Made by a program: the position numbers and the translations under genes. From contig JAGWXP010000002.1 in the NCBI GenBank assembly GCA_018969845.1, forward strand, positions 1 to 52,910: a stretch of 52,910 nt of DNA. Direction: 5' to 3'. Below the pieces are notes generated by a model. The model saw nothing but the letters and a program-made list of their open reading frames with translations, was not told the DNA's origin and searched no databases. This DNA is from Lysobacteraceae bacterium (GTDB lineage: Bacteria > Pseudomonadota > Gammaproteobacteria > Xanthomonadales > Rhodanobacteraceae). Of this stretch, positions 35,315 to 46,197 are shown in pieces; the stretch's first letter is position 1, and every line of letters starts with the position of its first letter.

Positions 35315-35323
35315 TGTTACGAT
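35315..35323 (+). promoter_or_regulatory. Candidate lpxC promoter (extended -10)
   Basis: TGTTACGAT fits an extended -10 (TG-N-TACGAT) about 43 bases upstream of the lpxC ATG. The -35 position is weak. It follows the ftsZ terminator, so lpxC probably has its own transcript. Confidence 0.45.
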
Positions 35324-35365
35324 TCCGCGCGTTTTGCCGCTCCTGCCCAGGGGACAAATAAAAAG

Positions 35366-36277
35366 ATGATCAGACAGCGCACACTCAAAAACGTGATTCG
35401 CGCGACGGGTGTCGGCCTTCACACCGGTGAAAAGGTGTACATGACGCTGCGGCCCGCCGCGGTCGACACCGGCATAGTCTTCCGCCGCGTCGACTTGGAT
35501 AAGCCGGTCGAAATCCGCTCCTGCTGCGAAAACGTCGGCGATACCCGGCTTTCTACCACCCTGGTCAAGGGCGATGTGCGCATCGCCACGATCGAACATC
35601 TGCTGTCGGCCATAGCAGGCCTTGGCATCGACAATGCCTATGTGGACCTGTCGGCGCCGGAAGTGCCGATCATGGACGGTAGCGCCGGCCCGTTTGTGTT
35701 CCTGCTGCAATCGGCTGGCATCGAGGAACAGTCCGCGCCCAAGCGTTTCGTGCGCATCAAGAAACCGATCATCGTTCGCGACGGCGACAAATGGGCACGT
35801 TTCGAGCCATTCGACGGGTTCAAGGTCGGTTTTTCCATCGATTTCGACCACCCGATTTTCACCCGCCGCACGTCGAGTGCGGAGATCGACTTCTCCACCA
35901 CGTCCTTCGTCAAGGAAGTTTCGCGCGCGCGCACCTTCGGCTTCATGCGCGACATCGAAATGCTGCGCGAAAAGAACCTTGCCCTCGGCGGTTCGATGGA
36001 CAACGCCATTGTCCTGGACGACTACCGTGTGCTCAACGAGGATGGCCTGCGCTACGAGGACGAATTCGTCAAGCACAAGATCCTCGACGCCATCGGCGAC
36101 CTGTACCTGCTGGGTCACAGCCTGATCGGCGCGTTTTACGGTCACAAGTCCGGCCACGAGTTGAACAACAAGCTGCTGCGCGCGCTGATCGCCGAAAAGA
36201 AGGCCTGGGAAGAGGTTGTCTTCGATGATCCGGCCAAGGCGCCGATTTCCTACGCCCACCCGGCACAGGCCATGTGA
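35366..36277 (+). CDS. lpxC: UDP-3-O-acyl-GlcNAc deacetylase LpxC
   Basis: The zinc deacetylase that commits UDP-GlcNAc derivatives to lipid A synthesis. The 303-residue protein starts [20 protein letters not shown]. The zinc and active-site blocks are [35 protein letters not shown] and [20 protein letters not shown], followed by [16 protein letters not shown]. The ATG at 35366 is the conserved start; the 42 extra residues in the track ORF come from the leader. Separated from ftsZ by a terminator. Confidence 0.97.
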   Translation: MIRQRTLKNVIRATGVGLHTGEKVYMTLRPAAVDTGIVFRRVDLDKPVEIRSCCENVGDTRLSTTLVKGDVRIATIEHLLSAIAGLGIDNAYVDLSAPEVPIMDGSAGPFVFLLQSAGIEEQSAPKRFVRIKKPIIVRDGDKWARFEPFDGFKVGFSIDFDHPIFTRRTSSAEIDFSTTSFVKEVSRARTFGFMRDIEMLREKNLALGGSMDNAIVLDDYRVLNEDGLRYEDEFVKHKILDAIGDLYLLGHSLIGAFYGHKSGHELNNKLLRALIAEKKAWEEVVFDDPAKAPISYAHPAQAM

Positions 36278-36285
36278 TTTAACAT

Positions 36286-36326
36286 CGTCATCGCGGATCG
36301 CGAAAAAGCGATCCGCCATGATGACG
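36286..36326. other. Long hairpin between convergent lpxC and dciA
   Basis: CGGATCGC pairs with GCGATCCG across GAAAAA, and an outer CGTCAT/ATGACG stem extends it. No clear U-tract follows on either strand. It may act as a REP-like barrier or weak bidirectional terminator in the 131-bp convergent gap. Confidence 0.5.
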
Positions 36327-36408
36327 AAGATCGGAAAGCGGTGATCAGCGATCGCACTTTTCAACCAAGAGCTTGGCTAGATCGGGCTCATCGGATGCTC
36401 GGGAAGAA

Positions 36409-36849
36409 CTATTCGGCAAGGGATGCCAGACGGAGGTACGCGGCCCGGAGTTCCGGGTCGGCGACGGAATGCGCCGCTGCCTTGAGATGGTCCGCAGCGG
36501 CATGCGAAAGCGGTCTACGCCTGATCTGCTCCGGGGGAACGGGGGGCAGGGGTGCCACTTTCACGGCGAATTTCCCGATCGGGACGCCCGCGATCTTGCG
36601 GGCCTCGGCGAGCAGCGCGGTTTGGTGAAACCGCAGCTTCGCCGCCCAGACCGGGGACGACGCCAGAAAGACGAGCCGCCCGGCCCGCAGATCCGCCAGA
36701 CAACACTGGCGGCGCAGCGGATCGGGCAGGCACTGGCGCAACGTGCGGTCCATCGCGTCCAACGCCTTCGCATGCGCGGCCAGCGCGGCGACGGCGGGAA
36801 CCTCGCCGATAGTTTTGGCGGGAGGACGTTTTCTGGACGCGCTTTGCAT
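36409..36849 (-). CDS. dciA: DciA-like (DUF721) replicative helicase loader
   Basis: A 146-residue DUF721 protein. DciA is thought to load or operate the replicative helicase DnaB in the many bacteria without DnaC. The key conserved block is LVFLASSPVWAAKLRFHQTALLAEARKIAG (in parts) at about residues 58-87, preceded by a helical region. I use the ATG at 36849 (MQSASRKRPP), since the track start at 36909 would overlap the divergent M23 gene. The two start codons are only 12 bp apart. dciA near lpxC and secA is typical of Pseudomonas and Xanthomonas relatives. Confidence 0.85.
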   Translation of the reverse strand: MQSASRKRPPAKTIGEVPAVAALAAHAKALDAMDRTLRQCLPDPLRRQCCLADLRAGRLVFLASSPVWAAKLRFHQTALLAEARKIAGVPIGKFAVKVAPLPPVPPEQIRRRPLSHAAADHLKAAAHSVADPELRAAYLRLASLAE

Positions 36850-36861
36850 GGTGGAACCCGG

Positions 36862-37821
36862 ATGAAAGAACCGATCGGCATGAACATCATAATCGTCGCG
36901 AAGCCGCACGCCACACCCAGGGCGCTGGATCTCAAATGCTGGCGCATGCGCGCCAAGCTCGCCGGGTTGGCATCATTGTGCATCCTATGCTTCGGCGGCG
37001 CCGGTTTCGTGGCGGCTTTGCTCATTGCCAATCCGCAAAACCGCGCTCTGCATGAGCTTTACGCCCTGCAAGCGCAAATCCATGCGCAGCGCCAAAGCGT
37101 GAGTCAGCTCGAATCGTCGTCTCAGCGCAATCTGAACGCATTGGCGGTCCAATTGGGTTCGCTGCAGGCGCGCGCGTTGCGTCTGGATGCGCTAGGCCAG
37201 CGCCTGGCCCAGGTCGGCAAACTCGACGCCGACGAATTCGATTTCAACTCCACTCCGGGCCTGGGCGGCCCGGAAGATCCGAATGCCAAGCCGCAGCCGC
37301 TGAATGCGGATTTGGCCGCGAACATCGCCAGCCTGCGCGGCCAGTTCCAGGATGAGGAAACGCGCCTGAACGTGCTCGAGCAACTGCTGCTCGACCGGCG
37401 CGTGGACAACGAACTGCTGCCCAAGGGCTATCCGGTGGCCAACGGCTACATCGGATCCGGATTCGGTACGCGCACCGATCCGATCAGCGGCGGTATCGAA
37501 CATCATTTGGGTATCGACTTCGACGCGCCGTCCGGTAGCGCCATTCATGCGGTCGCCGACGGCGTGGTCACCTTCGTCGGCCAGCGCAGTGGTTACGGCA
37601 ACGTCGTCGAAATCGACCACGGCAACGGTTACATGACCCGCTACGCGCACAACAGTAAGAATGTCGTGCGGGTGGGCGAGCGCGTGCGCGCCGGACAGAT
37701 CATCGCCCGTGTCGGTGAAACCGGCAGGGCGACCGGCCCTCATTGCCATTTCGAGGTCTGGCTGCATGGCCGCCCGGTCAACCCGATCGCCTACGTGAAT
37801 GCAGCGGTGAAAAAAGCCTGA
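36862..37821 (+). CDS. M23 (LytM-like) peptidase with coiled coil
   Basis: A 319-residue inner-membrane-anchored peptidase. A transmembrane helix (LAGLASLCILCFGGAGFVAALLIA in parts) lies at about residues 33-58. A periplasmic coiled coil (about 65-190) and a C-terminal M23 domain follow. The zinc motifs HLGID (HxxxD) and HCHFEVW (HxH) are intact, so it is likely an active peptidoglycan endopeptidase. The start is uncertain: ATG 36862 (GGTGG seven bases upstream) or ATG 36880 (MNIIIV). The longer track ORF overlaps dciA. Confidence 0.9.
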   Translation: MKEPIGMNIIIVAKPHATPRALDLKCWRMRAKLAGLASLCILCFGGAGFVAALLIANPQNRALHELYALQAQIHAQRQSVSQLESSSQRNLNALAVQLGSLQARALRLDALGQRLAQVGKLDADEFDFNSTPGLGGPEDPNAKPQPLNADLAANIASLRGQFQDEETRLNVLEQLLLDRRVDNELLPKGYPVANGYIGSGFGTRTDPISGGIEHHLGIDFDAPSGSAIHAVADGVVTFVGQRSGYGNVVEIDHGNGYMTRYAHNSKNVVRVGERVRAGQIIARVGETGRATGPHCHFEVWLHGRPVNPIAYVNAAVKKA

Positions 37822-37868
37822 CGTCGTCCGCTGTGGCCTTGAATCGGGCCGCGAACGGCTCAATTTTC

Positions 37869-37896
37869 TTGTAATCTGCGTGGGCTGCCGTATCAT
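37869..37896 (+). promoter_or_regulatory. Candidate secA promoter
   Basis: TTGTAA, a 16-bp spacer, then TATCAT. The predicted start falls within a perfect hairpin GCGGCGG-CCT-CCGCCGC (37897-37913), about 60 bases before the secA ATG. No SecM-like gene is seen upstream. Confidence 0.6.
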
Positions 37897-37962
37897 GCGG
37901 CGGCCTCCGCCGCGGCTGTGCCTGCGGTCGCGCTCCTTATTCCTTCAAAGTCCCGTTGACTC

Positions 37963-40712
<2,750 letters not shown>

Positions 40713-40716
<4 letters not shown>

Positions 40717-41648
40717 TTCATGTCGTCGCGGGCATCCTCCGCGACGAGCAAGGACGCGTCCTGTTGGCGCGGCGCCCGCCCGGCAAGCATCTGGCCGGAT
40801 TGTGGGAATTCCCCGGCGGCAAATGCGAACCCGGCGAATCGTCCGAAACCGCGCTGCGCCGCGAACTGGCCGAGGAAATCGGCATCCGAGCCGACACCAT
40901 CGAACCGCTGATGGCGGTACCTTGGCATTACACCGAAAAATCCGTCGTGCTGGATGTGTACGATGTTCGCAGCTGGCGCGGCGAAGCGCACGGCCGCGAA
41001 GGTCAGGCCCTGCGCTGGGCGAGCGTTGCCGAATTGCCGGCGCTGCAGATGCCGCCGGCGGACAGACCCGTGGTCACTGCACTGCGCCTGCCGCGTCATT
41101 ATCCGATCACGCCCGAACCGGGCGCCGACGAAGCCCCATTCCTGCGCGCATTCGGTGCGCTGCTCGATGCGGGCGAAACCTGCATCCAGTTGCGCTGCAA
41201 GACGGTCGAGCCCGCACGCTTGCGCGCCCTGGCGCGATCGGTTTGCAAACTCGCTGACGGCGCCGGCGCGCATATCCTGATCAACGGCGACGCGACGCTG
41301 GCTGCAGAATTGGGCGCCGGCGTGCATCTGTCTGCATCGGCGTTGATGAGTCTTTCGCTGCGTGAGTTGCCGTCGGGTCGCTGGTTGGCGGCGTCCTGCC
41401 ACGATGCGCGCGAACTCGCGCACGCCGTCGCCATCGGCGTGGATTTCGCCGTGCTCGGACCGGTTCTGCCGACGCCGAGTCATCCGCAATCCGCGGCATT
41501 GGGTTGGAATCGGTTCGCCGAACTCGTCGCGAGCGCACCGCTGCCGGTCTATGCGCTGGGCGGTGTCGGTCCCGCTGACCTGGCGATAGCCAGACGCGCC
41601 GGCGCGCAGGGCGTAGCGGGAATTTCCGCGTTCTGGCCGACGGCCTGA
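40713..41648 (+). CDS. Nudix (MutT-like) hydrolase fused to thiamine-phosphate-synthase-like domain
   Basis: A 311-residue two-domain protein. Residues 1-130 are a Nudix hydrolase with a perfect Nudix box ([20 protein letters not shown] then IGI), as in MutT, which clears 8-oxo-dGTP. Residues 150-311 resemble ThiE/Ten[51 protein letters not shown] and [20 protein letters not shown]. The usual ThiE ND is NG here, so TMP synthase activity is doubtful. This fusion is known in gammaproteobacteria. The GTG overlaps the secA stop. Confidence 0.9.
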
Positions 41649-41656
41649 ACGCGGAC

Positions 41657-42277
41657 TCAGGTTTTTTTCCTTGCGGCCAATTCCAGATAGCGCCGATGCA
41701 GCCGTGCGACGGCAGCATCCAGCGCCGGCAGCGGTCCGGTGTTGTCGAGCGCATCGTCGGCCAGCGCCAATCGTTCCTCGCGTGACACCTGGGAATCCAG
41801 CATCCCTTGCGCCGTTGCCGGGTCGATGTCGACTCGGTGCAGCACACGCGCGAGCTGCACTGCGCGCGGCGCGTCCGTGCACAGCACGCGGTCGATCCAG
41901 GCGTAGTCCGCGCGGCATTCGGCGAACAGCGGGATAGCCAGCATGCAGTAGGGATCACGGCAGGTCCGGGCCTGCGCGGTCAGGACGCTGCGGATGCGCG
42001 GGTGCAGTATGGCTTCCAGTCGCCGGCGCGCGGATGCATCGGCAAACACGCTGCCGCGCAGACGCGCGCGATCGAGTTGCCCGGTCGGCGTCAGCATGCC
42101 GGCACCGAAGACAGCAGCGATCTGCGCCAATGCCGGTTGGCCTGATGCGACGAGTTCGTGCGCTGCCACGTCGGCATCGAATACAGATACGCCGCGTTGT
42201 GCAAAGCGCTGTGCGGTGGCGCTCTTGCCCGTGGCGATGCCGCCGGTGAGGGCGATGACAAACGCGCCTACTTGCAT
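41657..42277 (-). CDS. coaE: Dephospho-CoA kinase
   Basis: The last step of coenzyme A synthesis: phosphorylation of dephospho-CoA. The 206-residue protein has the P-loop ALTGGIATGKSATAQRFAQRG at the N-terminus. VFDADVAAHELVASGQPAL, IRSVL, CMLAIPLFAECRADYAWIDRVLCTD (in parts) and DDALDNTG follow. It is the last gene of the minus-strand pil block, as in Pseudomonas pilBCD-coaE, but separated from pilD by a transferase gene. It converges on the Nudix fusion gene with an eight-base gap. Confidence 0.96.
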   Translation of the reverse strand: MQVGAFVIALTGGIATGKSATAQRFAQRGVSVFDADVAAHELVASGQPALAQIAAVFGAGMLTPTGQLDRARLRGSVFADASARRRLEAILHPRIRSVLTAQARTCRDPYCMLAIPLFAECRADYAWIDRVLCTDAPRAVQLARVLHRVDIDPATAQGMLDSQVSREERLALADDALDNTGPLPALDAAVARLHRRYLELAARKKT

Positions 42278-42297
42278 GGAATGGGTGAGCCTGTGGC

Positions 42298-44034
42298 TTA
42301 CTGATTGATTGATGGGTCCACGTCAGGCGGTAGCACGATCTCACAGTTCTTGCCGAAAGCCGCCTTGTCGAAATCGACTTGCCAGATTGGGTTGACGATG
42401 CGTGGCCGGTAATGCCAGTGCGTGCTGAACAAGCTCCACGTCTCATCGTGGCTTGGGAATGTCACGCCAGCCATGTCGATCAGCGATTCGAATGTATTCG
42501 CACTCAAGGTGCGTCGAACCGCGTTGGCCCGCAGTGCGGCAAGACGGTGCGGAAACGCGTTCGCGTAACCGTCCGAATACCAGAAAAACGCTGGTATCTG
42601 GAAATCGTACTTCGTGCCGAAACCATGACCTGCTTTCGGACATGTAGGCGTCGGCAAGGTTTCGCCGTGATCGGATTCGTACCACAGCGTTGTTATCGCG
42701 GCGCTATTGCGCAGGATATCGACAGTTTGTGCCAAGACGTGATCGGTATACAGGATCGTGTTGTCATAACTGTTTCGTATGCGCTCGCTGCTGACTGCAC
42801 TGCTGGAGTGGTCCGAAAACGTGGGCCGGAACCTCTCGAACTCAGGCGGATAGCGCAAATCGTAGGCCAAATGGCTCCCCATCATGTGCAGGACGATGAA
42901 TTGATCTCGCTTGTCGAAGCCGATCGCTTTGCGTAATGGCATGAGCAGGTCTTGGTCATAATTACCGGATGATTCCACGTCGCCCTGATTCACATAGAGC
43001 ACATGTTCGGCTTCAAAGGAATAGGCGGAAATTGGGGAATCGAATTGACCGATCGGAAACTGGTTGGATATCCACCAGGTTTCGAATCCGGCTTCTTGCA
43101 TGGCACGCAATATCGATGCCTCCTTCCAGGTTGCATCCATGCTCGTTATTGGCTTGCGCGTCAGGATCAATGGCGCTGCCGTGATCGTCTCCGGCCATGA
43201 CGTGAGCATGTGAGGTATGAGGACGAGATTAGATTCTTCAGACAATTCCGGATTGGTGGGCCGTTCGTAGCCGAACATTTGCCAATGATTGCGTCTGCTG
43301 CTCTCGCCGATCACTAGGACATATATCTGCCGGGTCCGTGTGTGGCCAACTCTCGATGCGTGAAAACGGAATGAATTGAGTGCCTTCACCGTGGAATACA
43401 TGGCGCTCCATTGCACGCTGAATTGCACCACACGATCGATTACGCCAAACGGATAACCCTTCGGAAGCGGTGTTTCCAGAACCTGAAGCGCCGCGACACC
43501 TGATTGGTAGGCTGTCATTGTCGGAGTTGTTTGGGTGGTGGCGCCGAGCAGGAAAAAGCAAGCCGGCAGGGCAAACACCGCCATCACGATCCACTCACGG
43601 CCGCGCTGGTTCCATTGAAGGTGCGATTTGAAGCAGAGAGCGACAGCGATCGATGGCACGGCCAGGCAGACGACGGTCGCGAGCACGAGTGGCCATAAAC
43701 CATTCCCGAGAAACTGCAAGACCTCCTGCGTATTGGTTACGAAGACGGTTGCCAGCACCTCTGCCGTGCTTGGATGTCCGTAGCGGACGATGTAAAAAGC
43801 TTCGATGGGAGCCAAGACGCAGAATGGCAGCAGCGAGAGGCATCCTAGCCAGAGCCGGGTGCCGAACAGCGCAAACCAGCCAACAATCAGCGCGGCCGGC
43901 ACGGCAAGCGCATACAACCAGGTGGATAACGCATGATTCGACCATAACCAAGCCAAGTTTGGCAGCATCAGCACGACTGCCATTGCGCCGATAGCGAGCC
44001 AGGACAGGCGGTGCAGTCGAGAGAGTGCGCTCAT
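42298..44034 (-). CDS. Phosphoethanolamine transferase-like sulfatase-fold membrane enzyme
   Basis: A 578-residue protein with about five N-terminal membrane helices (residues 10-190) and a periplasmic alkaline-phosphatase/sulfatase-fold domain. The nucleophile motif is VLVIGESSRRNHWQMFGYER near residue 235, with Ser or the neighbouring residue in the usual Thr position. YESDHGETLPTPTCPKAGHG contributes metal ligands. The EptA/CptA group moves phosphoethanolamine onto lipid A, core sugars or proteins; the target here is unknown. Its start overlaps the pilD stop. GC is about 50-55 % on lines I counted, well below its neighbours, suggesting transfer. Confidence 0.82.
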   Translation of the reverse strand: MSALSRLHRLSWLAIGAMAVVLMLPNLAWLWSNHALSTWLYALAVPAALIVGWFALFGTRLWLGCLSLLPFCVLAPIEAFYIVRYGHPSTAEVLATVFVTNTQEVLQFLGNGLWPLVLATVVCLAVPSIAVALCFKSHLQWNQRGREWIVMAVFALPACFFLLGATTQTTPTMTAYQSGVAALQVLETPLPKGYPFGVIDRVVQFSVQWSAMYSTVKALNSFRFHASRVGHTRTRQIYVLVIGESSRRNHWQMFGYERPTNPELSEESNLVLIPHMLTSWPETITAAPLILTRKPITSMDATWKEASILRAMQEAGFETWWISNQFPIGQFDSPISAYSFEAEHVLYVNQGDVESSGNYDQDLLMPLRKAIGFDKRDQFIVLHMMGSHLAYDLRYPPEFERFRPTFSDHSSSAVSSERIRNSYDNTILYTDHVLAQTVDILRNSAAITTLWYESDHGETLPTPTCPKAGHGFGTKYDFQIPAFFWYSDGYANAFPHRLAALRANAVRRTLSANTFESLIDMAGVTFPSHDETWSLFSTHWHYRPRIVNPIWQVDFDKAAFGKNCEIVLPPDVDPSINQ

Positions 44035-44897
44035 CGCAGACTGAATAAGGACAGATAAACAAGCGACAATTCCGTGCCGAATACGAACCAGGCCCATCCT
44101 GCTGCTGCTATGAACGGTCCGAACGGAATCGGTGTGGCACGGTCGTGGCCTCGCAGCGCGAGGAAGGCGCCACCGACGATGGCGCCAATCAACGACGACA
44201 GCAGCACAATCGGCAGCAGCGCGAACGGCCCCATCCATGCGCCGAGTGCGGCGAGCAGCTTGAAATCGCCGTAGCCCATGCCTTCTTTGCCGGTGGCGAG
44301 CTTGAACAGCCAGTACACGCTCCACAGGCTCAGATAGCCCACTACAGCGCCTACGATGCTGGCATGAGTGTCGACAAAGAGAGGAACCAGTGCCTGCGCC
44401 AGCCCGAGCCAGAGCAGGGGTAATGTCATCTGATCCGGCAGCAGCTGCGTGCGCATGTCGATTCCGGCCAGCGTGATCAGGGTCCAGGTCAGCACAAGAC
44501 CCGCGCCGGCCTGCCAGCCGAGGCCGAATTTCCACACGACGATGGCCGAGCACACACCGGTGAGCAATTCAACCAACGGATACTGGATCGAAATCGGTGC
44601 ATGGCAGTGCCGGCAGCGCCCGCGCAGGGCGAGCCAACTCAGCAGCGGAATGTTCTCGATTGCACCGAGCGGATGCTTGCAATGCGGGCAGTGCGAAGGT
44701 TCGCGCACGATGCCGGGTGGCGCGGCATCGTCCGTGGACGGTGCCAACTCCAGCATTTCGCGGCTTTGCGTGCGCCAGGCGTGCATCAGCCGCGCCGGCA
44801 GACGCAGGATGACGACGTTGAGAAAGCTGCCGACGATCAAGCCCAGAACTCCGGCGCAGGCGATGGCTGCGCCGGCACGGGCAAAAAGAAAATCCAC
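44031..44897 (-). CDS. pilD: Type IV prepilin peptidase/N-methyltransferase PilD
   Basis: A polytopic inner-membrane aspartic protease that cleaves and N-methylates type IV prepilins and type II pseudopilins. The 288-residue product has the N-terminal zinc tetracysteine CPHCKH...CRHCHA. The two catalytic Asp motifs are GIDMRTQLLPDQ and GYGDFKLLAALGAWMG. GSFLNVVILRLPARL near the N-terminus is typical. I use the GTG at 44897, 20 bases after the pilC stop; the longer track ORF is inside pilC. Overlaps the transferase gene start by four bases. Confidence 0.94.
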   Translation of the reverse strand: MDFLFARAGAAIACAGVLGLIVGSFLNVVILRLPARLMHAWRTQSREMLELAPSTDDAAPPGIVREPSHCPHCKHPLGAIENIPLLSWLALRGRCRHCHAPISIQYPLVELLTGVCSAIVVWKFGLGWQAGAGLVLTWTLITLAGIDMRTQLLPDQMTLPLLWLGLAQALVPLFVDTHASIVGAVVGYLSLWSVYWLFKLATGKEGMGYGDFKLLAALGAWMGPFALLPIVLLSSLIGAIVGGAFLALRGHDRATPIPFGPFIAAAGWAWFVFGTELSLVYLSLFSLR

Positions 44898-44917
44898 GGT
44901 CGGAACAAGCCGCGCCG

Positions 44918-46195
44918 TCAGCCCACCACGGCGGCGAGTTTGAAGATCGGCAGGTACATGCCGACGACCAGGCCACCGACTATCACGCCGATGATCACCA
45001 TGATGAACGGCTCGAGCAGGCTGGACAGTGCATCGACCGCGTTGTTGACTTCCTGTTCGTAGAATTCGGCCACCTTGAACAGCATCTTGTCCAGCGCGCC
45101 GGATTCCTCGCCGATGGCAACCATCTGCACGACCATGTTCGGGAACAGGTTGGTTTGGCGCATCGCCAGCTGCAGTTGATGACCGACGGCGACGTCTTCG
45201 CGGACACGCCGAACCGCGTCGTTGTAGACCGGACTGCCTGTCGCGCCGCTCACGGAGTCCAGCGCTTCGACCAGGGGCACGCCAGCGGCGAAGGTGACGC
45301 CGAGCGTGCGCGAGAAACGCGCAATCGCCGATTGGTGCAGGATCTGGCCGACCACCGGCAACTTGAGCACGGCACGCGCCAGGAAATGCGCGAAGCGCGG
45401 CGAACGCTTGTAGGCAAAGATCAGTCCCACGACGATGCCGATGACCCACATCAGCACGAACCACCAATACGAGGTCAGGAAGCGCGAGGCATTGACGATC
45501 ATCTGCGTGAAAGCGGGCAATTGCGCACCGAAGTTCTTGAACACATCTTCAAATTGGGGTACCACGAAGATCAACAGGATCGCCGACACCAGGATCGCGA
45601 CGGCGAACACGATCGCCGGATAAAACATCGCCTTCTTGATCTTGCCCTTGATCGCCTCGATGTTTTCCTTGTACGTGGCCACCGTGTCGAGCACGGTATC
45701 GAGCACGCCGGCCGATTCGCCGGCCTTGACCAGGTTGCGGTACAACTCGTCAAACTGCACCGGATACTTGCCCATCGCTTCGTGCAGCGTCGAGCCGCCC
45801 TCGATGTTGGACTTGACATCCATCAGCATGTTTTTCATGCGCGGATTGGAGCTGCCGCCCGCCATGATCTCGATACCCTGCACCATGGGCACGCCCGCGG
45901 CCATCATCACAGCGATCTGGCGGCTGAAAACGGCGATGTCGCGCGCCTTGATCGTCTTGCCGGCCGATCCGAACAAGGGCTTGCCCTTGGGCTTGACTAC
46001 CAACGGGTTGATGCCCTGACGGCGCAACTCAGCCTTGACCATGCTCACGTTCTTGGCGGCATAGTCACCCTTCATCTTGACGCCGCGCTTGTCGGTGCCG
46101 GTCCATGCATAGGTCGTCAGCTCGCTGACCTGGGAACGCGCCTTGCCGCGGTCGGCGACGACGTTGGCCCGGGAGGTTGCGGTTGCGGTTGCCAT
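44918..46195 (-). CDS. pilC: Type IV pilus assembly platform protein PilC
   Basis: The inner-membrane platform (GspF family) on which PilB/PilT act. The 425-residue product has two GspF cytoplasmic domains: FSRQIAVMMAAGVPMVQGIEIMAGG at about residues 85-110, and FSRTLGVTFAAGVPLVEALDSVSGA at about 295-320. Transmembrane helices lie at about 190-215, 240-260 and 395-420. A relatively long N-terminus (MATATATSRANVVADRGKAR) precedes YAWTGTDKRG. It starts two bases after pilB, with no pilA between them. Confidence 0.95.
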   Translation of the reverse strand: MATATATSRANVVADRGKARSQVSELTTYAWTGTDKRGVKMKGDYAAKNVSMVKAELRRQGINPLVVKPKGKPLFGSAGKTIKARDIAVFSRQIAVMMAAGVPMVQGIEIMAGGSSNPRMKNMLMDVKSNIEGGSTLHEAMGKYPVQFDELYRNLVKAGESAGVLDTVLDTVATYKENIEAIKGKIKKAMFYPAIVFAVAILVSAILLIFVVPQFEDVFKNFGAQLPAFTQMIVNASRFLTSYWWFVLMWVIGIVVGLIFAYKRSPRFAHFLARAVLKLPVVGQILHQSAIARFSRTLGVTFAAGVPLVEALDSVSGATGSPVYNDAVRRVREDVAVGHQLQLAMRQTNLFPNMVVQMVAIGEESGALDKMLFKVAEFYEQEVNNAVDALSSLLEPFIMVIIGVIVGGLVVGMYLPIFKLAAVVG

Positions 46196-46197
46196 GA

